Shown piece by piece: positions 45,865 to 58,089 of a stretch of 64,000 bases of DNA. The notes beneath the pieces are model-generated. The model had not been told where the DNA came from. It was given only the letters and a program-made list of their open reading frames with translations, and did not search any database. How positions within the stretch are numbered: position 1 is the stretch's first letter; each line of letters begins with the position of its first letter. The stretch lies in assembly GCF_006970865.1 (NCBI RefSeq), contig NZ_CP035503.1, positions 3,485,001-3,549,000 on the forward strand, in the 5' to 3' direction. The stretch is from Rhodoferax sediminis (GTDB lineage Bacteria > Pseudomonadota > Gammaproteobacteria > Burkholderiales > Burkholderiaceae_C). The position numbers and the translations under genes are program-made.

Positions 45865-46796
45865 TGAACTACCCTGAGCCCACCGGCCCACCTGTTCTGG
45901 ACGCCGCGCACACCGCGGCGCTGCTGCCCTACCCCGAGCTGGCCCGGGAGCTGCACCGCCTGCTGCTGGACGACACCGTGCAGGTGCCGGCGCGTCTGGT
46001 GCAGGCGCTGCCCGGCGGCGGCACCCTGTTCGTGATGCCAGCGCTGGACAGCCGGGTGGCCATCACCAAGCTGATCACTTTCACGCCGGCGAACGCAGGC
46101 ACGCCCCGCGCCACGATCCAGGGCGATGTGGTGGTGTTCGATGTGGCCACGGGCGAGCGCCGCCTGCTGCTCGATGGCCCGACCGTGACGGCGCGGCGCA
46201 CCGCGGCGGTGTCGCTGCTGGCCGCGCGGCGGCTGGCGCCCAACCCGCGCGGCCCGCTGCTGATCGTGGGGGCGGGCGTGCAGGGCCGCGCGCACCTGGA
46301 GGCGTTTGCCGCGGGGCTGGGCGTCACCGAATTCGTGATCGCCTCGCGCAGCACCGCGAGCGCCCGCGCACTGGCAGACCATGCAAAGTCGCTCGGGCTG
46401 AAAGCCGGCATCACGCCAGACCCGAACGCCGCACTGGCCGACTGCCCGCTGGCGGTAACCTGCACGCCAGCCAGCGGCGCCGTGTTGCAGGCGCCGCCGC
46501 GCGACGATGCTTTTGTGGCCGCGGTGGGCGCCTTCACGCCGACGATGGTGGAGCTGGATGCTGCGCTGTGCCGCCGCTTTGCGGCACAAGGCACCATCGT
46601 GGTGGACACGGCAGACGCCGCGCATGAAGCGGGTGACTTGTTGCAGGCCGGGCTGGACGTGGCGGCCTTCGCCACGCTGCGCGACGTGCTGCGGCGTGCG
46701 CCGGACAGGCTGGATGGTGCACGCACTCCGGTGCTGTTCAAAAGTTGTGGCTGGGCCGGTTGGGATCTGGCCGCCGCGCGGTTGGCCTTGCGCTAG
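45864..46796 (+). CDS. Ornithine cyclodeaminase/mu-crystallin family, probable delta-1-pyrroline-2-carboxylate reductase
   Basis: A 310-aa NAD(P)-binding protein. The substrate half has [54 protein letters not shown]; the Rossmann half has [20 protein letters not shown]. Members with this length and no extra C-terminus commonly reduce pyrroline- or piperideine-2-carboxylate (LhpI/DpkA-like). The start shares one base with the pcp stop. Together they suggest use of cyclic amino acids; the pairing is inference. Confidence 0.85.
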   Translation: MNYPEPTGPPVLDAAHTAALLPYPELARELHRLLLDDTVQVPARLVQALPGGGTLFVMPALDSRVAITKLITFTPANAGTPRATIQGDVVVFDVATGERRLLLDGPTVTARRTAAVSLLAARRLAPNPRGPLLIVGAGVQGRAHLEAFAAGLGVTEFVIASRSTASARALADHAKSLGLKAGITPDPNAALADCPLAVTCTPASGAVLQAPPRDDAFVAAVGAFTPTMVELDAALCRRFAAQGTIVVDTADAAHEAGDLLQAGLDVAAFATLRDVLRRAPDRLDGARTPVLFKSCGWAGWDLAAARLALR

Positions 46797-47095
46797 GGTT
46801 TGGGCGAGTACGACACGGTGCTGACACCCTGCGGGCTTTGCACTCCCTCGGACGAGGCGCTGGCGGCGGTCGCCACCGACCCCGTACGCTGCGATCCGGC
46901 GGCGGCCTGCGCAGCGAGTTCCGCCTCGCGTGCCTGGGCGTGGTCAACCTGGGCCGAAACCACCCAATCCATGGCCAGCAACTGTAAGGCGATGACCACG
47001 ATCGCGACACCGAGAAACAGCAGCTGGCGCGGTCGAACGGGGCCGAAGACAGCCGGCCAGGGCCGCATGGGCTTGGTCTCTTTATATGTGCTCAT
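46793..47095 (-). CDS. Small single-helix membrane protein, unknown
   Basis: A 100-aa protein with one hydrophobic helix at about residues 27-45 (LLFLGVAIVVIALQLLAMDWV), a short basic cytoplasmic start and a Ser/Ala/Gln-rich tail with a helical stretch (DHAQAREAELAAQAAAG). No family recognised. It is convergent with the preceding gene, overlapping by four bases. Confidence 0.6.
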   Translation of the reverse strand: MSTYKETKPMRPWPAVFGPVRPRQLLFLGVAIVVIALQLLAMDWVVSAQVDHAQAREAELAAQAAAGSQRTGSVATAASASSEGVQSPQGVSTVSYSPKP

Positions 47096-47188
47096 GCGCT
47101 GATGTTAGAGCAGTCCCCTGCGCGCCGTGACGGCGCACGCCGTAACCGCGTGTAAGACAAAACCGCGTTGCCAAATAGTCGGCCCCCG

Positions 47189-48015
47189 CTAGCGCAGCAG
47201 CGCCGACATGGCCGACAGGCTGTTCAGGGTGCGCACCGTGTCCTGCACCGTGGCGCTCGTGAAGCTGATCGTCACCGCATCGATACGCTCAACGCCGGGC
47301 AGGATGGCGAACAGGTCGGCCAGCGCGCTGGTCTGGGCCTGCAGCGGCACTGAACGGGCAGCGCCATCGGCACTGGTGCTGCGGGGCTCGCAGCGCCGCA
47401 CGCCCGCATGACTTCGCGCGCCGCCGCCTCGATGGCGCCGCAGGCGTTGTACGGGGACAGCGAGATGCCGCTGGCATGGCCCTGCGCCGTTTTGGTGACG
47501 ACAAAGCGGGCCTGCGGCAGCGTTGGGCGCGTCTCGGCGGCGAACACGTCGTCGCCGCTGGCCAGCAGCACCGGCACGCCGAACTCGCCCGCCAGCGCGC
47601 CATAAATGCCGGCCTCGCCCAGTTCCGCCCCGCCGAACCAGATGCGCGCAAAGGCAAAGCTGTTGACGGTGTGCGCCAGGATGCCGCGGCTTTGCGAGCG
47701 CGCGTGGTAGCCGATCATGAACACGCCCTGGCAGCCCTGCTCCACGCCGGCCATCATGCCGAGCACGCGCGGCTTGCCCAGCACCGCCCGGGCGCGCGGG
47801 TCCAGCTCGTCGGGCAGCAGGTTGCGAAAGCCGCCGTGCGAGTCGTTGACCAGCACCTCGGACGCGCCACCGACGAAGGCACCGCGGATCGCGGCATTCG
47901 CCTCGGCCGTCATAAGCCGGCGCGCGCGCTCGTATTCGGGGTTGCCGGCGCGGGTCTGCTCGGGGTGGAACACGCCGGCCACGCCTTCGATATCGACGGA
48001 GATCAGGATTTTCAT
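47189..48015 (-). pseudogene. M55 D-aminopeptidase (DppA family), frameshifted near the 3' end
   Basis: From ATG 48015 the frame gives a good M55 zinc peptidase: MKILISVDIEGVAGVFHPEQT, NDSHGGFRNLLPDELD, MMAGVEQGCQGVFMIGYHAR, AHTVNSFAFARIWFGGAELGEAGIYGALAGEFGVPVLLASGDD. After about residue 218 the frame turns to nonsense, while the normal C-terminus (QTSALADLFAILPGVERIDAVTISF...LNSLSAMSALLR) is in the -1 frame and ends at 47189. One lost base near 47345-47360 explains this. All zinc ligands lie before the shift, so a truncated protein with an aberrant tail (to 47272) might still work, or the base is a sequence error. Last gene of the gsi operon. Confidence 0.85.
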
Positions 48016-48022
48016 GACAGCA

Positions 48023-48925
48023 TCATCTCGGGTCGATCTTGGGGTCGAGCGCATCGCGCAGACCGTCGCCCAGCAGGTTGAAGGCCAGCACGGTCAGGAA
48101 GATGGCCATGCTCGGAAAGATCGCGATATGCGGCGAAGTCATCATGTCGGCCCGCGCCGCGTTCAGCATGGCGCCCCATTCGGGCGATGGCGGCTGCGCG
48201 CCCAGCCCGAGAAAGGACAGGCTGGCGGCCGTGATGATGGAAGTGCCGATGCGCATGGTGAAGTACACCACCACCGACGAGATCGTGCCCGGGAAAATGT
48301 GGCGCGTGATCAACGTCCAGTCGGAGGCGCCGAGCGAGCGCACGGCCTCGATATAGGTCTGGTGCTTGAGCGACAGCGTGTTGCCGCGCACCAGGCGCGC
48401 GAACGCGGGAATGCTGAACACCGCCACGGCAAGGATCACGTTGACCATGCCGCTGCCCAGGATCGCGACAATGCCGATCGCCAGCAGGATGCCCGGGAAC
48501 GCAAACAGCACGTCGGAGATGCGCATCACGATGCGGTCCCACCAGCCCTCGTAGTAACCGGCGAGCAGGCCCAGGGTGGTGCCGATGAGCGCGCCGACCG
48601 CGACCGAAATGAAGCCGGCCGCCAGCGAGATGCGCGTGCCCATCAGGATGCGGCTGAAGATGTCGCGCCCCAGCGAGTCCACACCGAACCAGTGCGCCCA
48701 CGAGGGTGCAGCGTTCAGCGCATCGTAATCAAAGTAATTTTCCGCGTCGTAGGGCACGATAAAGGGCGCAGCAATCGCCAGCAGCACCAGCAGCAGCACA
48801 AAAACGCCGGCGGCCAGCGCCACATGCTGGTCCTTGAACTTGCGCCAGAACTCGCTCCAGGGCGTGCGGATGCCCTGGCCGGGCAGAGGAGTTGCCTGAG
48901 CAGGTGAAGCGACGGACGTGTTCAC
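48023..48925 (-). CDS. gsiD: Glutathione/dipeptide ABC transporter permease (GsiD/DppC type)
   Basis: A 300-aa permease from GTG 48925, which lies 7 bases after the gsiC stop with GTGAGG as ribosome site and gives exactly the usual family length; an ATG at 48970 would overlap gsiC. It has six membrane segments. The permease loop is [35 protein letters not shown], and [22 protein letters not shown] is the DppC-type start of the core. Confidence 0.92.
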   Translation of the reverse strand: MNTSVASPAQATPLPGQGIRTPWSEFWRKFKDQHVALAAGVFVLLLVLLAIAAPFIVPYDAENYFDYDALNAAPSWAHWFGVDSLGRDIFSRILMGTRISLAAGFISVAVGALIGTTLGLLAGYYEGWWDRIVMRISDVLFAFPGILLAIGIVAILGSGMVNVILAVAVFSIPAFARLVRGNTLSLKHQTYIEAVRSLGASDWTLITRHIFPGTISSVVVYFTMRIGTSIITAASLSFLGLGAQPPSPEWGAMLNAARADMMTSPHIAIFPSMAIFLTVLAFNLLGDGLRDALDPKIDPR

Positions 48926-48932
48926 GGCGGCC

Positions 48933-49856
48933 TCACTTGTTGTACCGGATGGTGGGGTTGATGACGGCATACAGCACGTCCACCACCAGGTTGATCAGGA
49001 TGAATTCGAGCGAGAACAGCAGCACCTCGGCCTGGATCACCGGGTAGTCGCGCATTTCCACCGCATCGATCAGCAGGCGCCCCATGCCGGGCCAGTTGAA
49101 GACCACCTCCACCACGATCGAGCCGCCCAGCAGAAAGCCAAACTGCAGGCCCATCATGGTGACGACCGGAATCAGCGCGTTGCGCAGGCAGTGCTTGACG
49201 ACGACCACGGTCTCGCGCAGACCCTTGGCGCGCGCCGTGCGCACGTAGTCTTCCTTGAGGATGTCGATGAACGAGGAGCGCGTGAAGCGCGCCATCACCG
49301 CGGCCACACCAGCACCGAGCGTGATCGAGGGCAGGATATAGTGGCGCCAGCCGTCGGCGCCCACGGTCGGCAGCCAGCCGAGCTGCACCGAGAAGATTTC
49401 CATCAGCACCATGCCCAGCGCAAACGCGGGAAACGAGATGCCGGACACCGCCAGGGTCATGCCCAGCCGGTCCGGCCATTCGTTGCGCCAGACCGCAGAG
49501 ACGATGCCGATCACCATGCCGAACAGCACCGACCAGACCATCGCCGCCAGGGTGAGCCACAGCGTGGGCATAAAGCGCTCGGCAATCTCGGTCGAGACCG
49601 GGCGCTTGCTGCGCAGCGAGCGCCCGAAGTCGGCCTGCGCCGCATTCACGAAGAACCGGACGAACTGCTGGTACAGCGGTTTGTCCAGCCCCAGGTCGGC
49701 GCGCACCAGCTCAACGGTCTGCTGGTCTGCCTCGGGGCCGGCGGCCAGCCGCGCGGGGTCGCCGGGCAGCAGGTGCACGAACAGGAACACCAGCACCGCG
49801 ACGATCAACAGCGTCGGGATCAACCCCAGCAGGCGTTTAACGATGTAGTTGAGCAT
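48933..49856 (-). CDS. gsiC: Glutathione/dipeptide ABC transporter permease (GsiC/DppB type)
   Basis: A 307-aa permease. [35 protein letters not shown] is the DppB/GsiC start; [41 protein letters not shown] is the ATPase-contact loop, and [27 protein letters not shown] follows. It pairs with GsiD. Confidence 0.93.
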   Translation of the reverse strand: MLNYIVKRLLGLIPTLLIVAVLVFLFVHLLPGDPARLAAGPEADQQTVELVRADLGLDKPLYQQFVRFFVNAAQADFGRSLRSKRPVSTEIAERFMPTLWLTLAAMVWSVLFGMVIGIVSAVWRNEWPDRLGMTLAVSGISFPAFALGMVLMEIFSVQLGWLPTVGADGWRHYILPSITLGAGVAAVMARFTRSSFIDILKEDYVRTARAKGLRETVVVVKHCLRNALIPVVTMMGLQFGFLLGGSIVVEVVFNWPGMGRLLIDAVEMRDYPVIQAEVLLFSLEFILINLVVDVLYAVINPTIRYNK

Positions 49857-49869
49857 TGGAGCCGTTGAT

Positions 49870-50003
49870 CCGCGGTGTCATTCCCTGACCCGTGATGTCA
49901 TTCCCTGACCGGTGACGTCATTCCCGCGAAGGCGGGAATCCACTGTTGTCCCCACCCCGGGCTGACGTTCTGGATTCCCGCCTTCGCGGGAATGACAAGC
50001 TCT
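49870..50003. repeat. cgggaatgac-type repeat cluster within the gsi operon
   Basis: Three tandem short units (tgtcattccctgaccngtgatg form) followed by a full inverted pair gtcattcccgcgaaggcgggaatccac ... ggattcccgccttcgcgggaatgac, between gsiB and gsiC. The hairpins may lower expression of the permease genes relative to the binding protein or stabilise gsiB mRNA. Confidence 0.85.
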
Positions 50004-50025
50004 TATTTTTGACATGAAGATGAAA

Positions 50026-51591
50026 TTACTTCTTCAGGTCGATCTCATCAAAGTTGAACGAGCCGTCGGGCATCACGTAGACACCGGTCAGGTTCTTGTT
50101 GTGGGCCGACAGCAGTTGCTCGGTCGCCAGAAAGGCCCAGGGCGCGTCGTTCCAGATGTGTTGCTGCGCGTCCTTGTAGAGCCTGGCTTTCTCGGTCACA
50201 TCGGTGATGGCCAGCGCTTTGGCGAGGTCGGCATCGACCGTGGGGTTCTTGTAGTAGGCCGTGTTGAACATCCTGGGCGGGAAGGACTCGGACGCCAGCA
50301 GCGGGCGCAGGGCCCAGTCGGCCTCGCCCGTCGAGGACGACCAGCCAACGTAGTACATGCGCACCGGCGCCGTGGCCGGGTCCTGCGCGCTTTCCACGCG
50401 CTCGACGCGCTGACCTGCTTCCAGCGCCAGCACCTGAGCCTTGATGCCGACCTGCGCCAGCTGCTGCTGCACGAACTGGATCACCTTCTGCGCCGTGGTG
50501 TAGTTGTAGGCCGACCACAGGGTGGTCTCAAAGCCGTTGGGATAGCCCGCTTCCTTGAGCAGTTCGCGCGCCTTGGCGGGGTCGTAGGGCCAGGGGCCCA
50601 GCTTGACCGCGTACTCCACGCCCTTGGGCACCACGCCCTCGGCCGGAATGGCGTACCCGGAGAAGGCCACCTTGACCAGCGCCTGCTTGTTGATCGCGTA
50701 GTTGATGGCCCGGCGCACCCGGGCGTCGTTGAACGGCTTTTGCTGCGTGTTCATCGAGATGTAGCGCTGGATGATCGAGGGCGCGGCAACCACCTCGACC
50801 GTGGACTTGCCCTTGAGCAGGTCCGCCTGCTCATATGGCAGCGGAAAGGCAAAGGCCGCCTCGCCGGTCTGCATCATGGCGCTGCGGGTGTTGTTGTCGA
50901 CCACCGGCTTCCAGGTGATGGTGTCGACCTTGGGATAGCCCTTCTTCCAGTAGCCGTCGAACTTTTCGACCTTCATGTAGTCGGTCTGCTTCCACTCGAC
51001 GAACTTGAACGGGCCGGTGCCCACGGGCGCCAGCGCGATGCCCTTGCTGCCGTATTTTTGCAGCGCGGCGGGCGAGATCATCACGGCCGAGGGATGGGCC
51101 AGCGTGTTGATGAAGGCGGAAAACGGCTCGGCCAGCGTGATGCGCACCGTGTACGGATCGAGCACCTCGGTCCTGGCGATGTTCTTGTACAGGCTGTAGC
51201 GCTTGAGCTTGTTCTCGGGATTGGTGACACGGTCGAAATTGACCTTCACCGCCTCGGCATTGAAGTCGGTGCCATCCTGGAACTTGACGCCTTTGCGCAG
51301 CTTGATGGTGTAGCTCAGGCCGTCCTTGGCGGCCTGGTAGCTCTCGGCCAGCACATTGACCAGCTTCATGTCCTTGTCGAAACCGAACAGGCCCTGGTAG
51401 AACGATTTGGCGACGGCCTGCGACAGCGTGTCGTTGGCGTCGTAGGGATCGGTGGTGGTGAAGTTGGACTGCACCGCGATCACCACGTCCTTGGCGGCGT
51501 AGGCCGGCGCCGCAAACTGCACCGCCAGCGCCACCGCGCCCCAGGCCAGCAATGGGTGGGTCTTGCGGGGAGGATTGAGTCTTGGTTTCAT
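50026..51591 (-). CDS. gsiB: Glutathione ABC transporter substrate-binding protein (GsiB type)
   Basis: A 521-aa SBP_bac_5 protein from ATG 51591. A signal peptide ends at APAYAAKD. Then [51 protein letters not shown], closely GsiB-like, and [26 protein letters not shown]. It binds glutathione or similar peptides in the periplasm for GsiCD. Confidence 0.93.
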   Translation of the reverse strand: MKPRLNPPRKTHPLLAWGAVALAVQFAAPAYAAKDVVIAVQSNFTTTDPYDANDTLSQAVAKSFYQGLFGFDKDMKLVNVLAESYQAAKDGLSYTIKLRKGVKFQDGTDFNAEAVKVNFDRVTNPENKLKRYSLYKNIARTEVLDPYTVRITLAEPFSAFINTLAHPSAVMISPAALQKYGSKGIALAPVGTGPFKFVEWKQTDYMKVEKFDGYWKKGYPKVDTITWKPVVDNNTRSAMMQTGEAAFAFPLPYEQADLLKGKSTVEVVAAPSIIQRYISMNTQQKPFNDARVRRAINYAINKQALVKVAFSGYAIPAEGVVPKGVEYAVKLGPWPYDPAKARELLKEAGYPNGFETTLWSAYNYTTAQKVIQFVQQQLAQVGIKAQVLALEAGQRVERVESAQDPATAPVRMYYVGWSSSTGEADWALRPLLASESFPPRMFNTAYYKNPTVDADLAKALAITDVTEKARLYKDAQQHIWNDAPWAFLATEQLLSAHNKNLTGVYVMPDGSFNFDEIDLKK

Positions 51592-51649
51592 GGGTCGTTC
51601 TCCAAAATAATCGCAGACGCGATGGGGTTGCAACAAGGGTTTCACGGTT

Positions 51650-53526
<1,877 letters not shown>

Positions 53527-53530
<4 letters not shown>

Positions 53531-54630
53531 GACGGCTCCTGCGGCGCGGCAGTCGGCCCGCTGTCGTCGGCCCCGTAAATCGCGCAGACCGGCTCGCCGC
53601 CGACGCGGGCGTAGCCGCGGTACATGCCTTCGGTATTGAACGGCAGCGCGACCTGGCCCTGCGCGTCCACCGCGATCAGGCCGCCGCGGCCGTCGATGCG
53701 CGGCAGCTTGTCCATGATCACGCGCTGTGTTGCCGCCTGCAGCGACAGGCCGGCGTATTCCATGAGCGCGGCGACGTCATGGGCCGTCACGGCGCGCATG
53801 AACATCTCGCCCGTGCCAGTCGTGGACACCGCCGCGAGGTGGTTGGCATAGCAGCCCGCGCCCACGATGGGTGAATCGCCGACCCGGCCCACGCGCTTGT
53901 TGGTCACGCCGCCCGTGGAGGTGGCCGCGGCGAGGTGGCCGTGCGCATCCAGCGCCACCGCGCCGACGGTGCCGAACTTGCTGTCCGGGTCCAGGGGCGC
54001 GGCCGCACCGGCCCCCAGTTTTGCCACTGCGTGTGCTGCACTGCCCCCCGAGGGGGCCGAGCTTGCGCGGGGCGGCCCTTCGCTGCCCTCCTGCGCTGCC
54101 AGGCTGGCGGCGTCGTGGTCGAGCAGCACCGCGCCGCTGCCGGCGCCCGCCTGCTGGCGCGCGCGCAGCCACTGGGCGTAGCGCTCGGGGGTGGCGAACC
54201 AGTCGGGCGCAACCAGTTCCACGCCATGGCGGGCCGCAAATTCCTGCGCGGCCGGCCCGATCATCAGCACATGGCCGCTGTGCGCCATCACGGCGCGCGC
54301 CGCCAGCACCGGATTGCGCACGCGCGTGACGCCCGCGACCGCGCCGGCGGCCAGCGTCGCGCCGTCCATCACGCAGGCGTCCATCTCGTGGGTGCCGGCG
54401 TCGGTGTAGACGGCGCCCTTGCCGGCATTGAACAGCGGGCATTCCTCGAGCCGGCGCACGGCCTCGGTCACGGCATCGAGCGCACTGGCGCCGCCGGCCA
54501 GCAGCGCCACACCCGCGCGCAGCACGTCCTGCAGGGCACGGCGGTAGTCGGCCTCGAGCTTTGGGTTCATGCTGGCGCGCAGGATGGTGCCGGCACCGCC
54601 GTGGATCGCAATGACAGGGGTGATGCTCAT
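53527..54630 (-). CDS. iaaA: Isoaspartyl peptidase/L-asparaginase (N-terminal-threonine hydrolase), with repeat in the linker
   Basis: A 367-aa Ntn-hydrolase from ATG 54630. [11 protein letters not shown] starts it, [24 protein letters not shown] follows. The autocleavage site and nucleophile Thr are in [12 protein letters not shown] (about residue 221; around 179 in E. coli IaaA), then [23 protein letters not shown] and [12 protein letters not shown]. The extra 40 residues before the Thr include [17 protein letters not shown], encoded by a dispersed repeat. That linker is flexible or removed in this family, which explains why the insertion is tolerated. First gene of the iaaA-gsiABCD operon, as in enterobacteria. 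Confidence 0.94.
54038..54082. repeat. Dispersed repeat translated in iaaA
   Basis: gcactgccccccgagggggccgagcttgcgcggggcggcccttcg carries the ccccccnagggggc palindrome and the gcttgcgcgg(g)gcggccc tail of a common Burkholderiales repeat. It keeps the frame and encodes [15 protein letters not shown]. Confidence 0.7.
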
Positions 54631-54665
54631 GATGTCTTCATGCCCGCCATCCGGAGCCGGCCGGT

Positions 54666-55232
54666 TCAGGCCCGCGGCAAGGTCACGCCGCGCTGGCCCT
54701 GGTATTTGCCGCCGCGGTCCTTGTAGCTGGTCTCGCAGACCTCGTCGCTCTCGAAGAACAGCACCTGGGCGCAGCCCTCGCCCGCGTAGATCTTGGCGGG
54801 AAGCGGCGTGGTATTGGAGAACTCCAGCGTCACATAGCCTTCCCACTCGGGCTCGAACGGCGTGACGTTGACGATGATGCCGCAGCGCGCATAGGTGCTT
54901 TTGCCCAGGCAGATGGTCAGCACGTTGCGCGGGATGCGGAAGTACTCCAGCGTGCGGGCCAGCGCGAAGCTGTTGGGCGGGATGATGCAGACGTCGTCAT
55001 GAAAATCGACAAAGCTTTTTTCATCGAAGTTCTTCGGGTCCACCACGGTGCTGTGGATGTTGGTGAAGACCTTGAACTCGGGCGCGCAGCGGATGTCGTA
55101 GCCGTAGCTGCTGGTGCCGTAGCTGATGATCTTGTGGCCGTCGTGCTCGCGGATCTGGCCGGGCTCGAACGGCTCGATCATGCCGGTCTGCTCGGCCATG
55201 CGGCGGATCCATTTGTCGCTTTTGATGCTCAT
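54666..55232 (-). CDS. dcd: dCTP deaminase
   Basis: A 188-aa enzyme converting dCTP to d[20 protein letters not shown], then the nucleotide-binding [72 protein letters not shown], with the catalytic Glu in FEPEWEG. The ending [19 protein letters not shown] is typical. 35 bases upstream of iaaA. Confidence 0.97.
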   Translation of the reverse strand: MSIKSDKWIRRMAEQTGMIEPFEPGQIREHDGHKIISYGTSSYGYDIRCAPEFKVFTNIHSTVVDPKNFDEKSFVDFHDDVCIIPPNSFALARTLEYFRIPRNVLTICLGKSTYARCGIIVNVTPFEPEWEGYVTLEFSNTTPLPAKIYAGEGCAQVLFFESDEVCETSYKDRGGKYQGQRGVTLPRA

Positions 55233-55315
55233 AGGGAGTTCCTGCTGTGGCGATGATTGTAGGCACGCCCGGGCGCTTTATTCATCGGCCGGTTTCGCCA
55301 CTCATCCGCCCGCTT

Positions 55316-55430
55316 CGTCATTCCCGCAAACCCTTCGTCATTCCCGCGCAGGCGGGAATCCACGGTAGCGCACCGACGTCGTCTGGATTCCCGCCTGCGC
55401 GGGAATGACATCAAAAGGCGGGAATGACTG
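55316..55430. repeat. Palindromic cgggaatgac repeat cluster
   Basis: gtcattcccgcaaacccttc, then a complete inverted pair (gtcattcccgcgcaggcgggaatccac...ggattcccgcctgcgcgggaatgac) and a last gcgggaatgac, between guaD and dcd. No gene in 55233-55450. Confidence 0.88.
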
Positions 55431-55450
55431 TCAAGGGACAGAAATCGCAA

Positions 55451-56758
55451 TCAGGAAGCGGCAATCACGGTTTTTTCGACCAGCCGGTCGTCACCCAGAA
55501 CGATCATGGCGAACAGCAGCTCGTCCAGACTGTTGGCGCGCGCCGTTCTGCGGGCCAGCAAGGGCGTGGCCTGCGGATTGAGAACGATGAAGTCGGCTTC
55601 GCAGCCCGGCTGCAGGTTCCCCACCACGCCCGCCAACCCGAGCGCCTGCGCCGCGCCGGCGGTGTGCTGCCACCACAGATGCTGGGGATTCAGGCTCAAA
55701 CCGGGCCGGAGCTGCCCGCCCTGCTCCACCGAGGCGCGGCCCACGTAGTAGGCGGCCAGCATGGTGTGAAACGGGCTGAAGCTGGTGCCGCCGCCCACGT
55801 CGCTGGCCAGGCCGTAGCGGAAGCCCGCACGGTCGGCGCCGGCGTAGTCGAAGAAGCCGCTGCCCAGGAACAGGTTGCTGGTCGGGCTGACGGCCGCTGC
55901 CGTACCGGTATCGCGCATCAGGGCCCGGTCGGCGTCGTCGAAGTGGATGCAGTGCGCGTAGACCGCGCGTTCGCGCATCAGGCCGAAATCGTCGTAGACC
56001 GACAGGTAGCTTCGCGCGGCGGGAAACAGCTGGCGCACCCAGGCGACCTCGTCCCGGTTCTCGGCCACATGCGACTGGATCCAGACGTCGGGGTAGCGGG
56101 CGGCCAGCTCACCCGCGCCGCGCAGCTGCGCCTCGGAGCAACTGGGCGCAAAGCGCGGCGTGATGGCATAGCCCAGCCGGTCCTTGCCGTGCCATTGCCG
56201 GATCAGCGCCTCGGTGTCGGTCAGGGATTGCTCTGTGTCATCGCGCACGCCGTCGGGCGAGTGGCGGTCCTGCAGCACCTTGCCGGTGATCAGGCGCAGC
56301 TTGTGTTTTTGCGCCTCGCCAAACAAGGCGTTTACCGACGCCGGGTGCGAGGTGGCAAAGGTCAGCGCCGTCGTGACGCCGTTGCGCAGCAGCTCCGCTA
56401 TGAAAAACGTAGCTGCCTGCGAACTGTGGTCAAGGGCTGCAAAGCGTTTTTCTTCAGGAAACGTGTAGTTCTCGAGCCACGGCAGCAAGCCCTCGGCGGG
56501 CGAGCCGATCACGTCCGTCTGCGGGTAGTGCAGGTGCAGATCCACAAAGCCGGGCGCCAGGATGCGCCCCGGCAGGTGCTCGACGGCAATGCCGGGAAAG
56601 CGGCCCACCAGATCACGGTACGGCCCGACTGCGTGCACGACCTGCACCCCGTTCGCGCCGGGCCCGATCACCAGCAGGCCGTCTTCTTCATAGACGGCCG
56701 ATCGGTGCGGGCCGCCATCGGTGGCGAAACGGAGAATGGCGGCGCGGTAGGCATGCAT
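55451..56758 (-). CDS. guaD: Guanine deaminase
   Basis: A 435-aa amidohydrolase converting guanine to xanthine. The metal site is in APGFVDLHLHYPQTDVIG, a family hallmark with HxH, then ENYTFPEEKRFA, ITPRFAPSCSEAQL, IQSHVAENRDEV, YAHCIHFDD and LASDVGGGTSFSP. Length fits GuaD (about 430-440). The stretch DHSSQAATFFIAELL is encoded by sequence that resembles a dispersed repeat (56397-56450), although the residues are compatible with the family. It heads away from the BMP gene just upstream on the same strand. Confidence 0.94.
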   Translation of the reverse strand: MHAYRAAILRFATDGGPHRSAVYEEDGLLVIGPGANGVQVVHAVGPYRDLVGRFPGIAVEHLPGRILAPGFVDLHLHYPQTDVIGSPAEGLLPWLENYTFPEEKRFAALDHSSQAATFFIAELLRNGVTTALTFATSHPASVNALFGEAQKHKLRLITGKVLQDRHSPDGVRDDTEQSLTDTEALIRQWHGKDRLGYAITPRFAPSCSEAQLRGAGELAARYPDVWIQSHVAENRDEVAWVRQLFPAARSYLSVYDDFGLMRERAVYAHCIHFDDADRALMRDTGTAAAVSPTSNLFLGSGFFDYAGADRAGFRYGLASDVGGGTSFSPFHTMLAAYYVGRASVEQGGQLRPGLSLNPQHLWWQHTAGAAQALGLAGVVGNLQPGCEADFIVLNPQATPLLARRTARANSLDELLFAMIVLGDDRLVEKTVIAAS

Positions 56759-56765
56759 GGCAGCG

Positions 56766-57860
56766 CTATTTTGCGATCTTTCCCTGCACGCCCGATACGA
56801 GAAAATTCATATTAAGTATTTGTTCATCGCTCAAGGCCTGGCCCCTGGCCAGCACGAGGTGGCCTTCGTTGTCCTCGATCGGACCGGCGAACGGCTTGAG
56901 CTTGCCGCTGGCGATGTCTTTCTCGCGCGCCAGCACTTCGCTGCGAACCGCCTTGGGCACCTTCGGGCCGAAGCCTTCCATGCGGATCATGCCTTCCTTG
57001 ACGCCGCCCCAGACCTTGCCGCTTTTCCAGCTGCCGTCCAGCACGGCGCGCGCGCGCGCCGTGTAGTAGGCGCCCCACTGATGCGTCACCGCGACGATCT
57101 GCGCGTCGGGCGCGACGGCCCGCATGTCGGAGTGGTAGGCCACGGCGAGCTTGCCGCGCTCCTGGGCGGCCGCCATCACGGCATTCGAGCCGGTGTGGAA
57201 GGCAATCACATCCACACCCTGGTTGAACAGCGTCATGGCGGCATCGCGCTCGCGTGGCGGGTCGAACCAGCTGTTCAGCCAGATCACCTTGACCACCGCC
57301 TTCGGGTTCACCGACCGCATGCCCAGCGTGAAGGCATTGATGCCCTGCAGCACTTCGGGAATCGGAAAGCCCGCGACGTAGCCCGCGACGTTGCTTTTGG
57401 TCATGCGCCCGGCCGCGATGCCCGACAGGTAGCGGCCCTCGTAGTAGCGCGCATTGGCCACCGCGACGTTGGGCGCCGTCTTGTAGCCCGTGATGGATTC
57501 GAACTTTACGTCCGGAAAGTCTTTGGCCACCCGGAGCGTGGGCTCCATATAGCCAAAGCTGGGCGTGAAGATGAGCTTGTTGCCCTGCCGCGCGAGATCG
57601 CGAATCACGCGCTCGGCGTCGGCGCCTTCGGGAACATTTTCCACGTACGTGGTCTTGACCTTGTCACCCAGTGCCGCCTGCACGGCCTGGCGTCCCAGTT
57701 CGTGCTGATGCACCCAGCCGGCCGGCGTGATGGGCGTGACATAGACAAAGGCGATCTTGAGCGGCTCTTTGGGAGCCACGGGTGCGGCGTCTTTGGCTTG
57801 GGAAAAAGCGGGAGAAAACAAGCAGGCGGCCGCGAGCGCGGCAGCGAGGTTTTTATACAT
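56766..57860 (-). CDS. BMP-family ABC substrate-binding protein (nucleoside/purine type)
   Basis: A 364-aa periplasmic protein of the PnrA/Bmp family. A signal peptide ends near FSQAKDA. KIAFVYVTPITPAGWVHQHELGRQAVQAALGD starts the fold; FTPSFGYMEPTLRVAKDFPDVKFESITGYKTAPNVAVANARYYEGRYLSGIAAGRMTKSNVAGYVAGFPIPEVLQGINAF is the core. No lipobox, unlike the second BMP gene at 60191. It ends 8 bases before guaD begins and most likely is co-transcribed with it, suggesting purine base or nucleoside ligand. Confidence 0.92.
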   Translation of the reverse strand: MYKNLAAALAAACLFSPAFSQAKDAAPVAPKEPLKIAFVYVTPITPAGWVHQHELGRQAVQAALGDKVKTTYVENVPEGADAERVIRDLARQGNKLIFTPSFGYMEPTLRVAKDFPDVKFESITGYKTAPNVAVANARYYEGRYLSGIAAGRMTKSNVAGYVAGFPIPEVLQGINAFTLGMRSVNPKAVVKVIWLNSWFDPPRERDAAMTLFNQGVDVIAFHTGSNAVMAAAQERGKLAVAYHSDMRAVAPDAQIVAVTHQWGAYYTARARAVLDGSWKSGKVWGGVKEGMIRMEGFGPKVPKAVRSEVLAREKDIASGKLKPFAGPIEDNEGHLVLARGQALSDEQILNMNFLVSGVQGKIAK

Positions 57861-57947
57861 GGTAGTCCTCTACATGGCCCCGGTATGGAAAACGCAAAAC
57901 CCGCCGGGGCGGCGGGTCGATGCGGGCGTATTTTACCGCGCCCTCGC

Positions 57948-58085
57948 CGTCATTCCCGGGCTCTCGCTGTCATTCCCGCGCAGGCGGGAATCCATGGCAA
58001 TGTGCCGACACCGTCTGGATTCCCGCCTGCGCGGGAATGACAAGCACATTTGCGGGAATGACAGGCATGTCTGCGGGAATGACGA
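57948..58085. repeat. Palindromic cgggaatgac repeat cluster
   Basis: gtcattcccgggctctcgctgtcattcccgcgcaggcgggaatcca, a spacer, tggattcccgcctgcgcgggaatgac, then two further gcgggaatgac units. It stands inside the purine cluster between the deaminase and BMP genes. Confidence 0.88.
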
Positions 58086-58089
58086 AGAG

